Of a stretch of 64,000 nucleotides of DNA, positions 33,749-41,948 are shown one piece after another. The notes beneath the pieces are model-generated. The model was not told the origin of the DNA and searched no databases. It saw nothing but the letters and a program-made list of their open reading frames with translations. Each line of letters starts with the position of its first letter. Within the stretch, counting starts at the first letter, position 1. The stretch is from DASVEE01 sp036399695 (lineage in GTDB: Bacteria > Acidobacteriota > Thermoanaerobaculia > Gp7-AA8). Made by a program: the position numbers and the translations under genes. The stretch lies in NCBI GenBank assembly GCA_036399695.1, contig DASWMP010000294.1, positions 1 through 64,000 on the forward strand, given 5' to 3'.

Positions 33749-34819
33749 TCAGCGATTCGCCGCAGCTTTGCGGCGGTCGCGGAAGTATTGGCGTTGGTAG
33801 ATTTCGACGTTGCGGTTGTGCTCGGCGTTCGACGTTGAGAAGACGTGGGAGCCGTCGTTTTTGGCGACGAAATAGAGGAAGTTCGTCGTGGCTGGGGCGG
33901 CGGCGGCGCGGAGAGATTGGAGGCCGGCGTTTGCGATCGGGCCTGGTGGGAGGCCGGGAAAGCGGTACGTGTTGTAGGGAGAATCGATCTGCAGGTCCGC
34001 TTTACGGATATTGCCGTCCCAGCGGTTCGCGAGTTTCAGCGCGTAGATCACCGTCGGGTCGGCGCCGAGGAGCATTCGCTTGTTGATGCGGTTGAAATAG
34101 ACCGAGGCCACGATCGGGCGTTCGCGGGGGAGCTGGGCCTCGGTTTCGACGATCGAGGCCAGCGTGACGGTTTCGTGGACGCCGAGGCCTGTCGTGATCG
34201 AGCTCAGTTCATTGCCCCAGTGACGGCGGAAATTCTGGACCATCGCCCGGGCGATCGTGGAGGGGGGCGTGCCGGGATCGAACTTGTACGTATCGGGGAA
34301 GAGATAGCCTTCCAGGGAGTCCGCTTCCGGGGCGATGTCGCGGATCAGCTCCGCGTCGTCCGTCACCTTCTTCCACTCTGCTTCCGTGCCGAGGCCTTCG
34401 GCGGCGAAGATCTTGGCGACGGCGAAGCGGTCCAGGCCTTCGCGGACCGTGATGCTGCGGAGGATCACCTCACCGCGGACCAGTTTTTCGATCACGTCGA
34501 CGGCCGACAGTGGCTTGGTGAACTCGTAGACGCCCGCCTTCATCGAATCGCGGTTGCGCAGCACCTTCATGTACACCATCGGGACGTAGTGATCGCGGAG
34601 GATGCCTTCCTTCTGCAGTGTCTCCAGGATCGAGGCGGTGCGTTGTCCTTTGCGGACCTCGACGCGTTTGCGCGGCTCTTCGTAACCTTTGTACGGCTCG
34701 CGCATGGCGCGCCAGAAGAAGTAGCCGCCGGCGGCGGCGAGGAGCACACCGAAGATGAGGAGCGTGAAGAGCGACTGCGCGAACTTGCGGCAACCGCGGC
34801 GTTGCGTACGGCGAGCTAT
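33749..34819 (-). CDS. mltG: Endolytic murein transglycosylase MltG
   Basis: This protein of about 356 residues ends nascent peptidoglycan strands. It has a basic N-terminus, one membrane helix (LFTLLIFGVLLAAAGGYFFW), a LysM-like region (RVEVRKGQRTASILETLQKEG) and the YceG/MltG catalytic domain. The catalytic domain contains LEGYLFPDTYKF, the active-site Glu in ASIVETEAQ and the LLGADPTVIYAL and PYNTYRFPGLPPGPIANAG motifs. The start is unusual. Homology and the membrane helix call for a start near 34819, where an AUA codon overlaps the ruvX stop (ATAG) five bases after AGGAGG. I see no ATG, GTG or TTG in frame within about 25 codons upstream, and the first downstream GTG would cut the helix. 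Confidence 0.9.
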   Translation of the reverse strand: MARRTQRRGCRKFAQSLFTLLIFGVLLAAAGGYFFWRAMREPYKGYEEPRKRVEVRKGQRTASILETLQKEGILRDHYVPMVYMKVLRNRDSMKAGVYEFTKPLSAVDVIEKLVRGEVILRSITVREGLDRFAVAKIFAAEGLGTEAEWKKVTDDAELIRDIAPEADSLEGYLFPDTYKFDPGTPPSTIARAMVQNFRRHWGNELSSITTGLGVHETVTLASIVETEAQLPRERPIVASVYFNRINKRMLLGADPTVIYALKLANRWDGNIRKADLQIDSPYNTYRFPGLPPGPIANAGLQSLRAAAAPATTNFLYFVAKNDGSHVFSTSNAEHNRNVEIYQRQYFRDRRKAAANR

Positions 34820-35223
34820 GACTTCCTCCTGCTGGTGTCGTCGAGCCAGGACTGCAGGATCACGGCCGCGGCGTGCATGTCGATCTCCTGTTGTGCGTCC
34901 CTCCGGCTGCGGCCAGCGGCGCGAAGGCGCTCGGCTGCTTCGACCGTCGAGAGCGCCTCGTCCCAGAGCACGACCTGTTTGCACGTTCGCTGCCGCAGAG
35001 CCTCCGCGAAATCGCGGAACTTCTGCTCTGCCGCCGCTGCATGCGTCCGCCGCGGAATCCCGACGACGAACGTCTCCGCCTCCAGCTCCTGCGCCAGCCG
35101 TTCGAGCTTCGCGATCACGTCCCCTTCGTTCCGCATGACCGAATGCGGCGTAGCAATCGTGTCCGAATCGCTCACCGCGATTCCGATCCGCTTCGCGCCG
35201 AGGTCGATGCCGAGCGTGGACAT
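34816..35223 (-). CDS. ruvX: Holliday junction resolvase-like RNase H fold protein (RuvX/YqgF)
   Basis: This 135-residue protein belongs to the YqgF family. The N-terminal strand GIDLGAKRIGIAVSD carries the first catalytic Asp, FVVGIPRRTHA follows the family pattern, and the C-terminal DEALSTVEAAERL and EIDMHAAAVILQSWLD supply the remaining acidic residues. It takes part in 16S rRNA 5'-end maturation and has been called a putative resolvase. It overlaps mltG by 4 bp, a frequent gene pair in bacteria. Its start is 17 bp from a RepF region that fills the divergent gap to pilT. Confidence 0.95.
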   Translation of the reverse strand: MSTLGIDLGAKRIGIAVSDSDTIATPHSVMRNEGDVIAKLERLAQELEAETFVVGIPRRTHAAAAEQKFRDFAEALRQRTCKQVVLWDEALSTVEAAERLRAAGRSRRDAQQEIDMHAAAVILQSWLDDTSRRKS

Positions 35224-35239
35224 GGGGGGAGTGTAGCGT

Positions 35240-35370
35240 AGGGGGCGGGGCCCGGGGCCCTGGGCTCGGTTGGGGGTCGGGCGCTAGGTTCGCGGGGATT
35301 CGAGCGAACGGCCCCCTGAACCTCGGGTCTGACCCCCACTGAGCCCCGAGCCCCGGGCCCTGATCCCTTC
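35240..35370. repeat. RepF inverted repeat between ruvX and pilT
   Basis: The left part is GGGGCCCGGGGCCCTGGGCTCGG-like and the right part carries GGGTCTGACCCCC, then GAGCCCCGAGCCCCGGGCCCTGATCCC, forming inverted arms around a centre with CGCGGGGATTCGAGCGAACG. Both ruvX and pilT promoters must lie in or next to it. Confidence 0.75.
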
Positions 35371-35413
35371 CCGTACAATGCTCCCAAGTCACGGACAACG
35401 GAAAACCAATTCC

Positions 35414-36553
35414 ATGAAAAACTTCAATCTCGATGCGATTCTCGAGGCGATGCTCAAGATCTCGGATCGCGTTTCCGACCTCAACTTCTCGGTTGGGCGG
35501 CCACCTCAGGTGGAGGTCGACGGGCAGCTCGTGCCGGTGAACTTTCCGGGCCTGCCGCGGCTGACGCCGTATCAGACCGAGATGATTGCCATGTACATGC
35601 TGCGCGGCGACCGCGAGCTCACGCGGACGCTGCTCACCAACGGCTCGGTCGACCTGTCGTACTCCATTCCTCAGAAGACCCGGTTCCGCGTCAACGTCTT
35701 CTCGCAGCGTGGCACGTATGCCATCGTCCTGCGCGTCATCCCCGAGGGCATTCCGACGCTCGATTCGCTGAAACTGCCGGCCGAGTTGTTCAACGTCGGG
35801 AAGCTCAAGAACGGCATCGTCCTCGTCACCGGGCCGACCGGCTCCGGCAAATCGACCACGCTCGCGGCGATCATCAACCAGATCAACCACGACTTCGCGT
35901 ACCACATCATCACCATCGAAGATCCCGTCGAGTACATGCACAAGCACATCAAGTCGACGGTGAACCAGCGGGAGATCGGGTCCGACACCAAGACCTTCTC
36001 CCTGGCGTTGCGTGCGGCGCTGCGTCAGGCGCCGAAGGTCATCCTCATCGGTGAGATGCGCGACGTGGAGACCATCGAGATCGCCATGGAAGCGGCGGAG
36101 ACGGGGCACCTCGTCCTCTCGACCCTGCACACCATCGACGCCGCCAAGACCGTCGACCGCATCATCGGCGTCTTCCCGAAAGACCAGGAGCCGCAGATCC
36201 GGACGAGGTTCTCGCAGTCCTTCCGCTACGTCATGTCCCAGCGTCTGCTGCCGAAGATCGGCGGGGGCCGCGTGGCCGCGCTGGAGATCCTCAAGTCGAC
36301 CATGCGCACGCGCGACTACATCGTCAAAGGGGAGAACGAGGGGCGCTCGCTCATCGACGCCATGCACGACGGCTCCGTCGACGGCATGCAGACCTTCGAC
36401 GACGAGATCGAGAAGCTGTGGAACGACCGGGTGATCAGCAAGGAGACGGCGCTCGCCTACGCGACCAACCCGACGAACCTGGCGCTGCGCCTGACCGACG
36501 AACCGACCGGCCCGGCCGAAGAAGAAGGCTCGATGCTGTCGATGCTGGAGTAG
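35414..36553 (+). CDS. pilT: PilT/PilU-like type IV pilus retraction ATPase
   Basis: This 379-residue secretion ATPase has an N-terminal PAS-like domain (DLNFSVGRPPQVEVDGQLVPV), Walker A GPTGSGKST near residue 141, the Asp box HIITIEDPVEYM, Walker B KVILIGEMRD and the His box LSTLHTIDAAKTVDRII. It depolymerises pili for twitching motility. The C-terminal AIRNLIRE motif of classical PilT is not obvious (SLIDAMHDGSVDGMQTFDDEI instead), so PilU or a PilT paralogue is equally possible. The ATG at 35414 begins the conserved part. It is followed after 8 bp by a zinc-ribbon protein gene, which suggests a functional link. Confidence 0.9.
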   Translation: MKNFNLDAILEAMLKISDRVSDLNFSVGRPPQVEVDGQLVPVNFPGLPRLTPYQTEMIAMYMLRGDRELTRTLLTNGSVDLSYSIPQKTRFRVNVFSQRGTYAIVLRVIPEGIPTLDSLKLPAELFNVGKLKNGIVLVTGPTGSGKSTTLAAIINQINHDFAYHIITIEDPVEYMHKHIKSTVNQREIGSDTKTFSLALRAALRQAPKVILIGEMRDVETIEIAMEAAETGHLVLSTLHTIDAAKTVDRIIGVFPKDQEPQIRTRFSQSFRYVMSQRLLPKIGGGRVAALEILKSTMRTRDYIVKGENEGRSLIDAMHDGSVDGMQTFDDEIEKLWNDRVISKETALAYATNPTNLALRLTDEPTGPAEEEGSMLSMLE

Positions 36554-36561
36554 GGACCGCC

Positions 36562-37197
36562 ATGATCCGGATTACCTGTACGAACTGCCAGAAACCGCTC
36601 TCGCTCGACGAGACCAAGCTGCCGATGCGGGAGGTGGCGTTTCCCTGCCCCGTCTGCAAGACGAAACTGACGGTCGACCGCCGCGAGCTCGAAGGAGCCG
36701 GCAGCGAAGCCGCCGCCCCGGCCCCGCCGGCTGTCGTGACGACCCAGGCCGCCGATGACGATGACGACCACGCCAACGACTTCGGTGCCAAGGCGCTGAT
36801 CGTCGGCACGGACCAACCGGCCCTGCGCCAGGCGGCCAAGCTGATCGGCTTTCTGCCGGTCTTCCATCCGACCGCGGAGAAGGCCCGCGAGTACTACATG
36901 CAGGAGTTCCCGCAGGTCGTCCTCATCAACCCGCCGCAACTGACCCCGCCGCCGCTCGAAGGCATGCAGCCGATCATCTCGCTGATGCCGGCGGACCGGC
37001 GGAAGTCGTTCTACATCCTCGTAGCCGACAACCTCCGCACCCTGGACGGCAACGCCGCCTTTCTCTACGGCGTGAATCTGGTCGTGGCCACGAAAGACCT
37101 GGCCCAGCTCCCCCAGATCTACCGCGACGCCTACGCCTACCACGAACGTCTGTATGCGAGCATGACGTCCGTGACGCGGGCGCTGAACGCGGGATAA
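36562..37197 (+). CDS. Zinc-ribbon plus pseudo-receiver protein next to pilT
   Basis: The 211-residue product has an MJ0042-like zinc ribbon at the N-terminus (CTNC near residue 6 and CPVC near residue 30), an Ala/Pro and Asp-rich linker (about 50-72), and a CheY-like domain (about 75-205). In that domain the strand that normally ends with the phospho-accepting Asp reads VVLINPP, and the acidic pocket after the first strand reads VGTDQPALRQ, so phosphorylation is unlikely. It may be a scaffold or adaptor that controls PilT or pilus regulation. The 8-bp spacing after pilT indicates one operon. I do not know a named family. Confidence 0.7.
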   Translation: MIRITCTNCQKPLSLDETKLPMREVAFPCPVCKTKLTVDRRELEGAGSEAAAPAPPAVVTTQAADDDDDHANDFGAKALIVGTDQPALRQAAKLIGFLPVFHPTAEKAREYYMQEFPQVVLINPPQLTPPPLEGMQPIISLMPADRRKSFYILVADNLRTLDGNAAFLYGVNLVVATKDLAQLPQIYRDAYAYHERLYASMTSVTRALNAG

Positions 37198-37234
37198 CGA
37201 AGTCCGTCTCCGGCGCGTCATCGGCGGTGCGCCG

Positions 37235-37424
37235 GAGGTCAATTCGAGATCCCGCGAGGTCGGATTGAGGTCCGGTGAGGTCGAACTGAGGTCCGGCGAC
37301 CTCAAGCCGCCGTCCGGTGATCTCAAAATTGAGGTCCGGCGACCTCAAGCCGCCGTCCGGCGACCTCAACTCGCGGTCCGAGGACGTCACTTTCACATCT
37401 GCCGACCTCGACTCGAGATCCGCG
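37235..37424. repeat. 21-bp tandem array, nine units
   Basis: Nine units of 21 bp (the fifth is 22) start at 37235, each beginning GASSTC and containing GTCCG or ATCCG, for example GACCTCAAGCCGCCGTCCGG. Many units also form short palindromes (GAGGTC/GACCTC). The array occupies the first half of the 364-bp gap between the zinc-ribbon gene and lhr, and a RepA copy follows 36 bp later. Confidence 0.85.
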
Positions 37425-37459
37425 CGTCTCTCGCCCTTTGGTCTACACACCGTAGCCAG

Positions 37460-37486
37460 ATGTAGGACAGACACTCCTGTCTGTCC
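37460..37486. repeat. Single RepA palindrome upstream of lhr
   Basis: This 27-bp copy (TGTAGGACAGACACTCCTGT and continuing) has no inverted partner nearby. The remaining 75 bp up to lhr contain no recognised signal. Confidence 0.85.
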
Positions 37487-37561
37487 CGTGCACCCGAGAG
37501 CCGGCTTCAGGCCCGGCCGTCGCCGGAGGTATAGTCTTCCGGTCGAGCTCCGGACCTGCCT

Positions 37562-40500
37562 ATGCCCCTGACATCCTTTCATCCTCTCGTTCAACGGTGG
37601 TTCACCGAAACGCTGGGCCAGCCGACGCCGGCGCAGGCGCAGGGATGGGGGGCGATCCGGCGGGGCGAGCACACGCTGATCGCGGCGCCGACGGGGTCGG
37701 GCAAGACGCTGGCGGCGTTCCTGACGGCCATCGACGAGCTGTTTCAGGAGGGGTTGCGCGGGCCGCTGCCGGATGAAGTGCGGGTCGTTTACGTCTCGCC
37801 GCTGAAGGCGCTGAGCGCCGACATCCACAAGAACCTCGCGGAGCCGCGGCTGGCGATCCGGAAGCTGGCGGAGGAGTCGGGCGCCGAGGCGCCGCGCATC
37901 ACGGCCGGGGTGCGGACCGGAGACACGACCAGCTCGGAGCGGACGGCGATGCTCAAGACGCCGCCGCACATCCTGGTGACGACGCCGGAGTCGCTCTACC
38001 TGCTGCTCACCGCCGAGAAGAGCCGCAAGATGCTGCGGACGGTGCGCACGGTCATCGTCGACGAGATCCATGCCGTCATCGGTACGCGTCGCGGCGCGCA
38101 TCTCGCGCTGACGCTCGAGCGCCTGCAGAAAGTCGCCGAACGGCCGCTGCTGCGTCTCGGTCTTTCGGCGACGCAGAAGCCGATCGAGGACGTGGCGCGG
38201 TATCTCGTCGGGACGGACGGCGGCCCCTGCACGATCGTCGACGAAGGGCACAAGCGGGCCATGGATCTGACGCTCGAGACGCCGAAGTCGCAGCTCGACG
38301 CCGTCATGGCCGCCGAGGTGTGGGAAGACTATTACGACCGGCTCACGGAACTGATCGAGCAGCACAAGACGACGCTGGTGTTCGTGAACACGCGCCGCAT
38401 GGCCGAGCGCGTCGCCCGCCATCTCGCCGATCGCCTCGGCGACGAGGCGGTGACGGCGCATCACGGGAGCCTCTCGAAAGACAACCGCCTCGACGCGGAG
38501 ACCCGCCTCAAGACCGGGCGCCTCAAGGCGCTGGTGGCGACGGCGTCGCTCGAGCTCGGGATCGACATCGGGCACGTGGACCTCGTCTGCCAGATCGGTT
38601 CGCCGCATCGGATCGCCACGCTGCTGCAGCGCGTCGGGCGGTCGGGGCACACGGTCTCCGGGCTGCCGAAGGGGCGGCTCTTCCCCGTTTCGCGCGACGA
38701 TCTGATGGAGTGCGCGTCGCTGCTGCGGGCGGTGCGCCGCGGAGAGCTGGATCGGATCGTGGTGCACGACGCGCCGCTGGACGTGCTGGCGCAACAGCTC
38801 GTGGCCGAGGTGGCGTGCGAGGAGTATGGCGAAGAGGAGCTGTACAGTGTGGTGCGGCGCGCCTGGCCCTATCGCGAGCTGCCGCGCGACGACTTCGGGA
38901 AGGTGCTGGCGATGGTGGCGGAAGGCTACGCCACGAAGCGCGGCCGCCGCGGTGCGCTGGTGCATCGCGATGAAGTGAACGGCCGGGTGCGCGGACGTCG
39001 CGGCTCGCGGATGCTGGCGCTGACGTCGGGCGGCGCGATCCCGGAGATCGCCGACTACCGCGTCGTCATGGAGGGGGAAGAGACGTTCATCGGCACGCTG
39101 AACGAGGACTTCGCCATCGAGAGCACCGCCGGGGACATCTTCCAGCTCGGGAACACGTCGTGGCAGATCACGCAGGTGCTGCCGGGCGAAGTGCGCGTCG
39201 CCGATGCGAAGGGGCAGCCGCCGAACATCCCTTTCTGGCTCGGCGAAGCGCCGGCGCGTAGCGACGAGCTGTCGCACGCGGTGAGCGAGCTGCGCGCCGA
39301 CATCGAGCCGCTGCTCGACGATGAGGAAGAGGCGGCGGCCTGGCTCGTGGACGAGACGGGGATGCCGGCGCATGCGGCCGTCGAGGCGGTGGCGTATCTC
39401 GCCGAAGGACGCCGCGCGCTGGGCGTGCTGCCGACGCAGCAGACGCTGGTCCTGGAGCGCTTCTTCGATGAAGCGGGAGGGATGCAGCTCGTGCTGCACG
39501 CGCCGTTCGGCAGCCGGATCAACAAGGCCTGGGGGCTGGCGCTGCGCAAGCGCTTCTGCCGCCAGTTCAACTTCGAGCTGCAGGCGGCGGCGACGGAGGA
39601 CGCGCTGCTGCTGTCCCTCGGGCCGCAGCATTCGTTCCCGCTGGCGGACGTGTTCCGCTACCTCCACCCGAACACCGCCCGCGACGTGCTGGTGCAGGCG
39701 TTCCTCGATGCGCCGGTGTTCCAGACGCGCTGGCGCTGGAACACGACGATCTCGCTGGCGGTGCCACGCAACCGCAACGGGAACAAGGTGGCGCCGCAGA
39801 TCCAGCGGATGATGGCCGCCGACCTGATGGCGGCCTGCTTCCCCGACGCCGCGGCCTGCTTCGAGAACATCGGCGGCGACCGGGAGATCCCGGACCATCC
39901 GCTGGTGAATCAGGTGGTGCGCGACTGCCTGCACGAGGCGATGGATTTCGACGGCCTGACGCGGGTGCTGACGAAGATTCACGCCGGAGAGCTCCAGTGC
40001 GTGGCCCGCGACACGCGCGAGCCGTCGGTGCTGTCGTACGACATCCTGAACGCGAAGCCGTACGCGTTCCTCGACGACGCGCCGCTGGAAGAGCGCCGCA
40101 CGCAGGCGGTGATCACACGCCGCGTGGGGGATGTCTCGGCCGGCGATCTGGGACGGCTGGACCTGGCCGCGATCGAGCGGGTCCGCGATGAAGAGCGTCC
40201 CGATCCCCGCGACGCGGATGAATTGCACGATGCGCTGCTGACCGCCGGCTTTCTCACGGACGATGAAGCGCTGAGCATTGCCCCGGCGCTGTTCGACGCG
40301 CTGGTGGCGTCACGCAGGGCTGGGCGGGTGGGGTCTCTGTGGATTACGGCCGAAAGGTTGCCGGAGCTGTTGGCGCTCACAGAGAACGATGGGACCGATG
40401 GGACAGATGGGTCCCCGGAGCGCAGCCCCATCGGTCCTATCGGTCCCATAGGTCCCATCGGCTTCTCCGCGCCACCGTCCCGGCTGACCAGAGCCTGGAC

Positions 40501-41812
40501 GCGCGAAGAAGCCATCGTGGAGCTGCTGCGGGGTCGCATGAACATGCTCGGCCCCACCACGGCCCGCGAGCTGGCGGCGCCGCTGGGCATCACCGAGCTC
40601 GAGGCCGATGCCGCGCTGCTGCAGCTCGAGTCCGAGGGCGTGGTGCTGCGGGGGACGTTCAGCGGGCCGAACGAATGGTGCGACCGGCGGCTGCTGGCGC
40701 GCATCCATCGCTACACGCTCACGCGTCTGCGGGCCGAGATCGAGCCCTCCAGCGCGAGCGAATTCATGCGCTTTCTCTGCACCTGGCAGCACGTGGCGCC
40801 GGCGGCGAAGCTCTCCGGCGTCGACGGCCTGCAGGAAGTCGTGACCCTGCTCGACGGCTATGAAGTGGCGGCGAACGCGTGGGAGCAGCACGTGCTCCCG
40901 GCGCGCGTGGAGCGCTACGAGCCGTCGATGCTGGACATGCTCTGCCTGACGGGCGAAGTAGGCTGGGCGCGGCTCTCGGCGGCGACGGGAGCGCAGCCGG
41001 TGGGTGCGACGCCGATCGCGCTCTTCGTGCGCAGCACGCCGCGCGAAGTCCTCGCGCCGACGATCGAGACGACGCTCACGCCCGAAGCGCAGGCGGTGCT
41101 GGCGGTGCTGCGCACGCGCGGCGCCTCTTTCCCCCGCGAGCTGGCCTCGCACTGCAGCCTCGGCGAGGACGACCTGCAGCGTGTCATCGGTGAGCTGGTC
41201 TCCGCCGGGCTCATCGCCTCGGACGGTTTCGCCGGCCTGCGTGCGCTCGTCAGCGCGCAGCGCGAACGGCGTCCGCGCGCGAACTTCTCCGGCCGCTGGT
41301 CGCTGCTGGAGAACCCGAACGCGTCACACGAGGAGATCGTGGAAGCGCAGGCGCGCACGCTGCTGCGCCGCTACGGCGTCGTGTTCCGCCGCCTGCTCAC
41401 CCGGGAGACGAACGCCGCCCCCTGGCGCGAGCTGGCCCGCGTCTACCGCCGCCTCGAAGCCCGCGGTGAGATCCGCGGCGGCCGCTTCGTGTACGGCATG
41501 TCCGGCGAGCAGTTCGCGCTGCCCGAAGCGGTGGACCGCATCCGCGAGCTGCGCCGCGAAGGCCCGGACGGCAAGGTCATCGTGATCAGCGCCGCCGATC
41601 CGCTGAACCTCACCGGGATCCTCACGACAGGGGAGCGGGTGCGCGCCATTGCCAACACCCGCATTGCCTACCGCGACGGGGTGGCCGTTTCGGTGATGGA
41701 AGGGGACATGCTGCGCCCGCTCACGGAGCTGGACTCCGCCAACGCCATGCAGGTGGCCACCGCCCTGGCCGGACGGCGCGTCCCGGTGACCAGCGGCTAC
41801 GTCGGGCGTTAG
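37562..41812 (+). CDS. lhr: Lhr-type superfamily 2 helicase, long form
   Basis: This 1416-residue protein has the Lhr core: RecA1 with Walker A APTGSGKT (about residue 41) and DEIH (Walker B), and RecA2 with VFVNTRRMAERVARHLADRL and QRVGRSGH. Winged-helix and Lhr-specific domains follow to about residue 880, then a C-terminal region of the kind found in long Lhr proteins. It unwinds RNA:DNA hybrids or forked DNA in repair. Residues about 942-967 (after ALTEN: DGTDGTDGSPERSPIGPIGP and on) are encoded by a RepE palindrome inserted in frame between helical parts. The frame is intact before and after, so the protein tolerates the insert. Confidence 0.93.
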   Translation: MPLTSFHPLVQRWFTETLGQPTPAQAQGWGAIRRGEHTLIAAPTGSGKTLAAFLTAIDELFQEGLRGPLPDEVRVVYVSPLKALSADIHKNLAEPRLAIRKLAEESGAEAPRITAGVRTGDTTSSERTAMLKTPPHILVTTPESLYLLLTAEKSRKMLRTVRTVIVDEIHAVIGTRRGAHLALTLERLQKVAERPLLRLGLSATQKPIEDVARYLVGTDGGPCTIVDEGHKRAMDLTLETPKSQLDAVMAAEVWEDYYDRLTELIEQHKTTLVFVNTRRMAERVARHLADRLGDEAVTAHHGSLSKDNRLDAETRLKTGRLKALVATASLELGIDIGHVDLVCQIGSPHRIATLLQRVGRSGHTVSGLPKGRLFPVSRDDLMECASLLRAVRRGELDRIVVHDAPLDVLAQQLVAEVACEEYGEEELYSVVRRAWPYRELPRDDFGKVLAMVAEGYATKRGRRGALVHRDEVNGRVRGRRGSRMLALTSGGAIPEIADYRVVMEGEETFIGTLNEDFAIESTAGDIFQLGNTSWQITQVLPGEVRVADAKGQPPNIPFWLGEAPARSDELSHAVSELRADIEPLLDDEEEAAAWLVDETGMPAHAAVEAVAYLAEGRRALGVLPTQQTLVLERFFDEAGGMQLVLHAPFGSRINKAWGLALRKRFCRQFNFELQAAATEDALLLSLGPQHSFPLADVFRYLHPNTARDVLVQAFLDAPVFQTRWRWNTTISLAVPRNRNGNKVAPQIQRMMAADLMAACFPDAAACFENIGGDREIPDHPLVNQVVRDCLHEAMDFDGLTRVLTKIHAGELQCVARDTREPSVLSYDILNAKPYAFLDDAPLEERRTQAVITRRVGDVSAGDLGRLDLAAIERVRDEERPDPRDADELHDALLTAGFLTDDEALSIAPALFDALVASRRAGRVGSLWITAERLPELLALTENDGTDGTDGSPERSPIGPIGPIGPIGFSAPPSRLTRAWTREEAIVELLRGRMNMLGPTTARELAAPLGITELEADAALLQLESEGVVLRGTFSGPNEWCDRRLLARIHRYTLTRLRAEIEPSSASEFMRFLCTWQHVAPAAKLSGVDGLQEVVTLLDGYEVAANAWEQHVLPARVERYEPSMLDMLCLTGEVGWARLSAATGAQPVGATPIALFVRSTPREVLAPTIETTLTPEAQAVLAVLRTRGASFPRELASHCSLGEDDLQRVIGELVSAGLIASDGFAGLRALVSAQRERRPRANFSGRWSLLENPNASHEEIVEAQARTLLRRYGVVFRRLLTRETNAAPWRELARVYRRLEARGEIRGGRFVYGMSGEQFALPEAVDRIRELRREGPDGKVIVISAADPLNLTGILTTGERVRAIANTRIAYRDGVAVSVMEGDMLRPLTELDSANAMQVATALAGRRVPVTSGYVGR
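40384..40467. repeat. RepE palindrome inside the lhr coding sequence
   Basis: The repeat runs from AACGATGGGACCGATGGGAC to GGTCCCATAGGTCCCATCGG with a short GC-rich centre. It begins with the same GAGAACGAT bases as the RepE copy at the end of the rhomboid gene. Its period near 9 bases keeps the frame open and yields DGT and GPI repeats. Confidence 0.9.
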
Positions 41813-41825
41813 CTCGCCTTCAACT

Positions 41826-41922
41826 CTGAGGAGCGAAGCGACGAAGAGTCAATGGAGCCTCAGCGACAAGCGTTCCGATCCTCGCTGAGGCTCCATTGAT
41901 CCTTCGTCGCTTCGCTCCTCAG
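41826..41922. repeat. RepH palindrome with 41-bp arms
   Basis: Arms 41826-41866 and 41882-41922 are complementary except at two positions. They contain CTGAGGAGCGAAGCGACGAA and CAATGGAGCCTCAGCGA. It lies between lhr and the OPT gene and ends about 26 bp before the OPT start codon. Confidence 0.9.
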
Positions 41923-41948
41923 GATTGAAAAAGCTACTATCCCGCGCC

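Noticed and set aside
37235..37424. CRISPR array or replication iterons
   Set aside because: No spacers and no cas genes; no replication initiator gene or AT-rich region is nearby. A plain tandem array is the safer description.
36974..40228. A 1084-codon open frame on the minus strand opposite lhr
   Set aside because: Low-complexity Arg/His/Leu/Gln translation typical of an antisense GC-rich frame; the plus strand encodes an unmistakable Lhr helicase.
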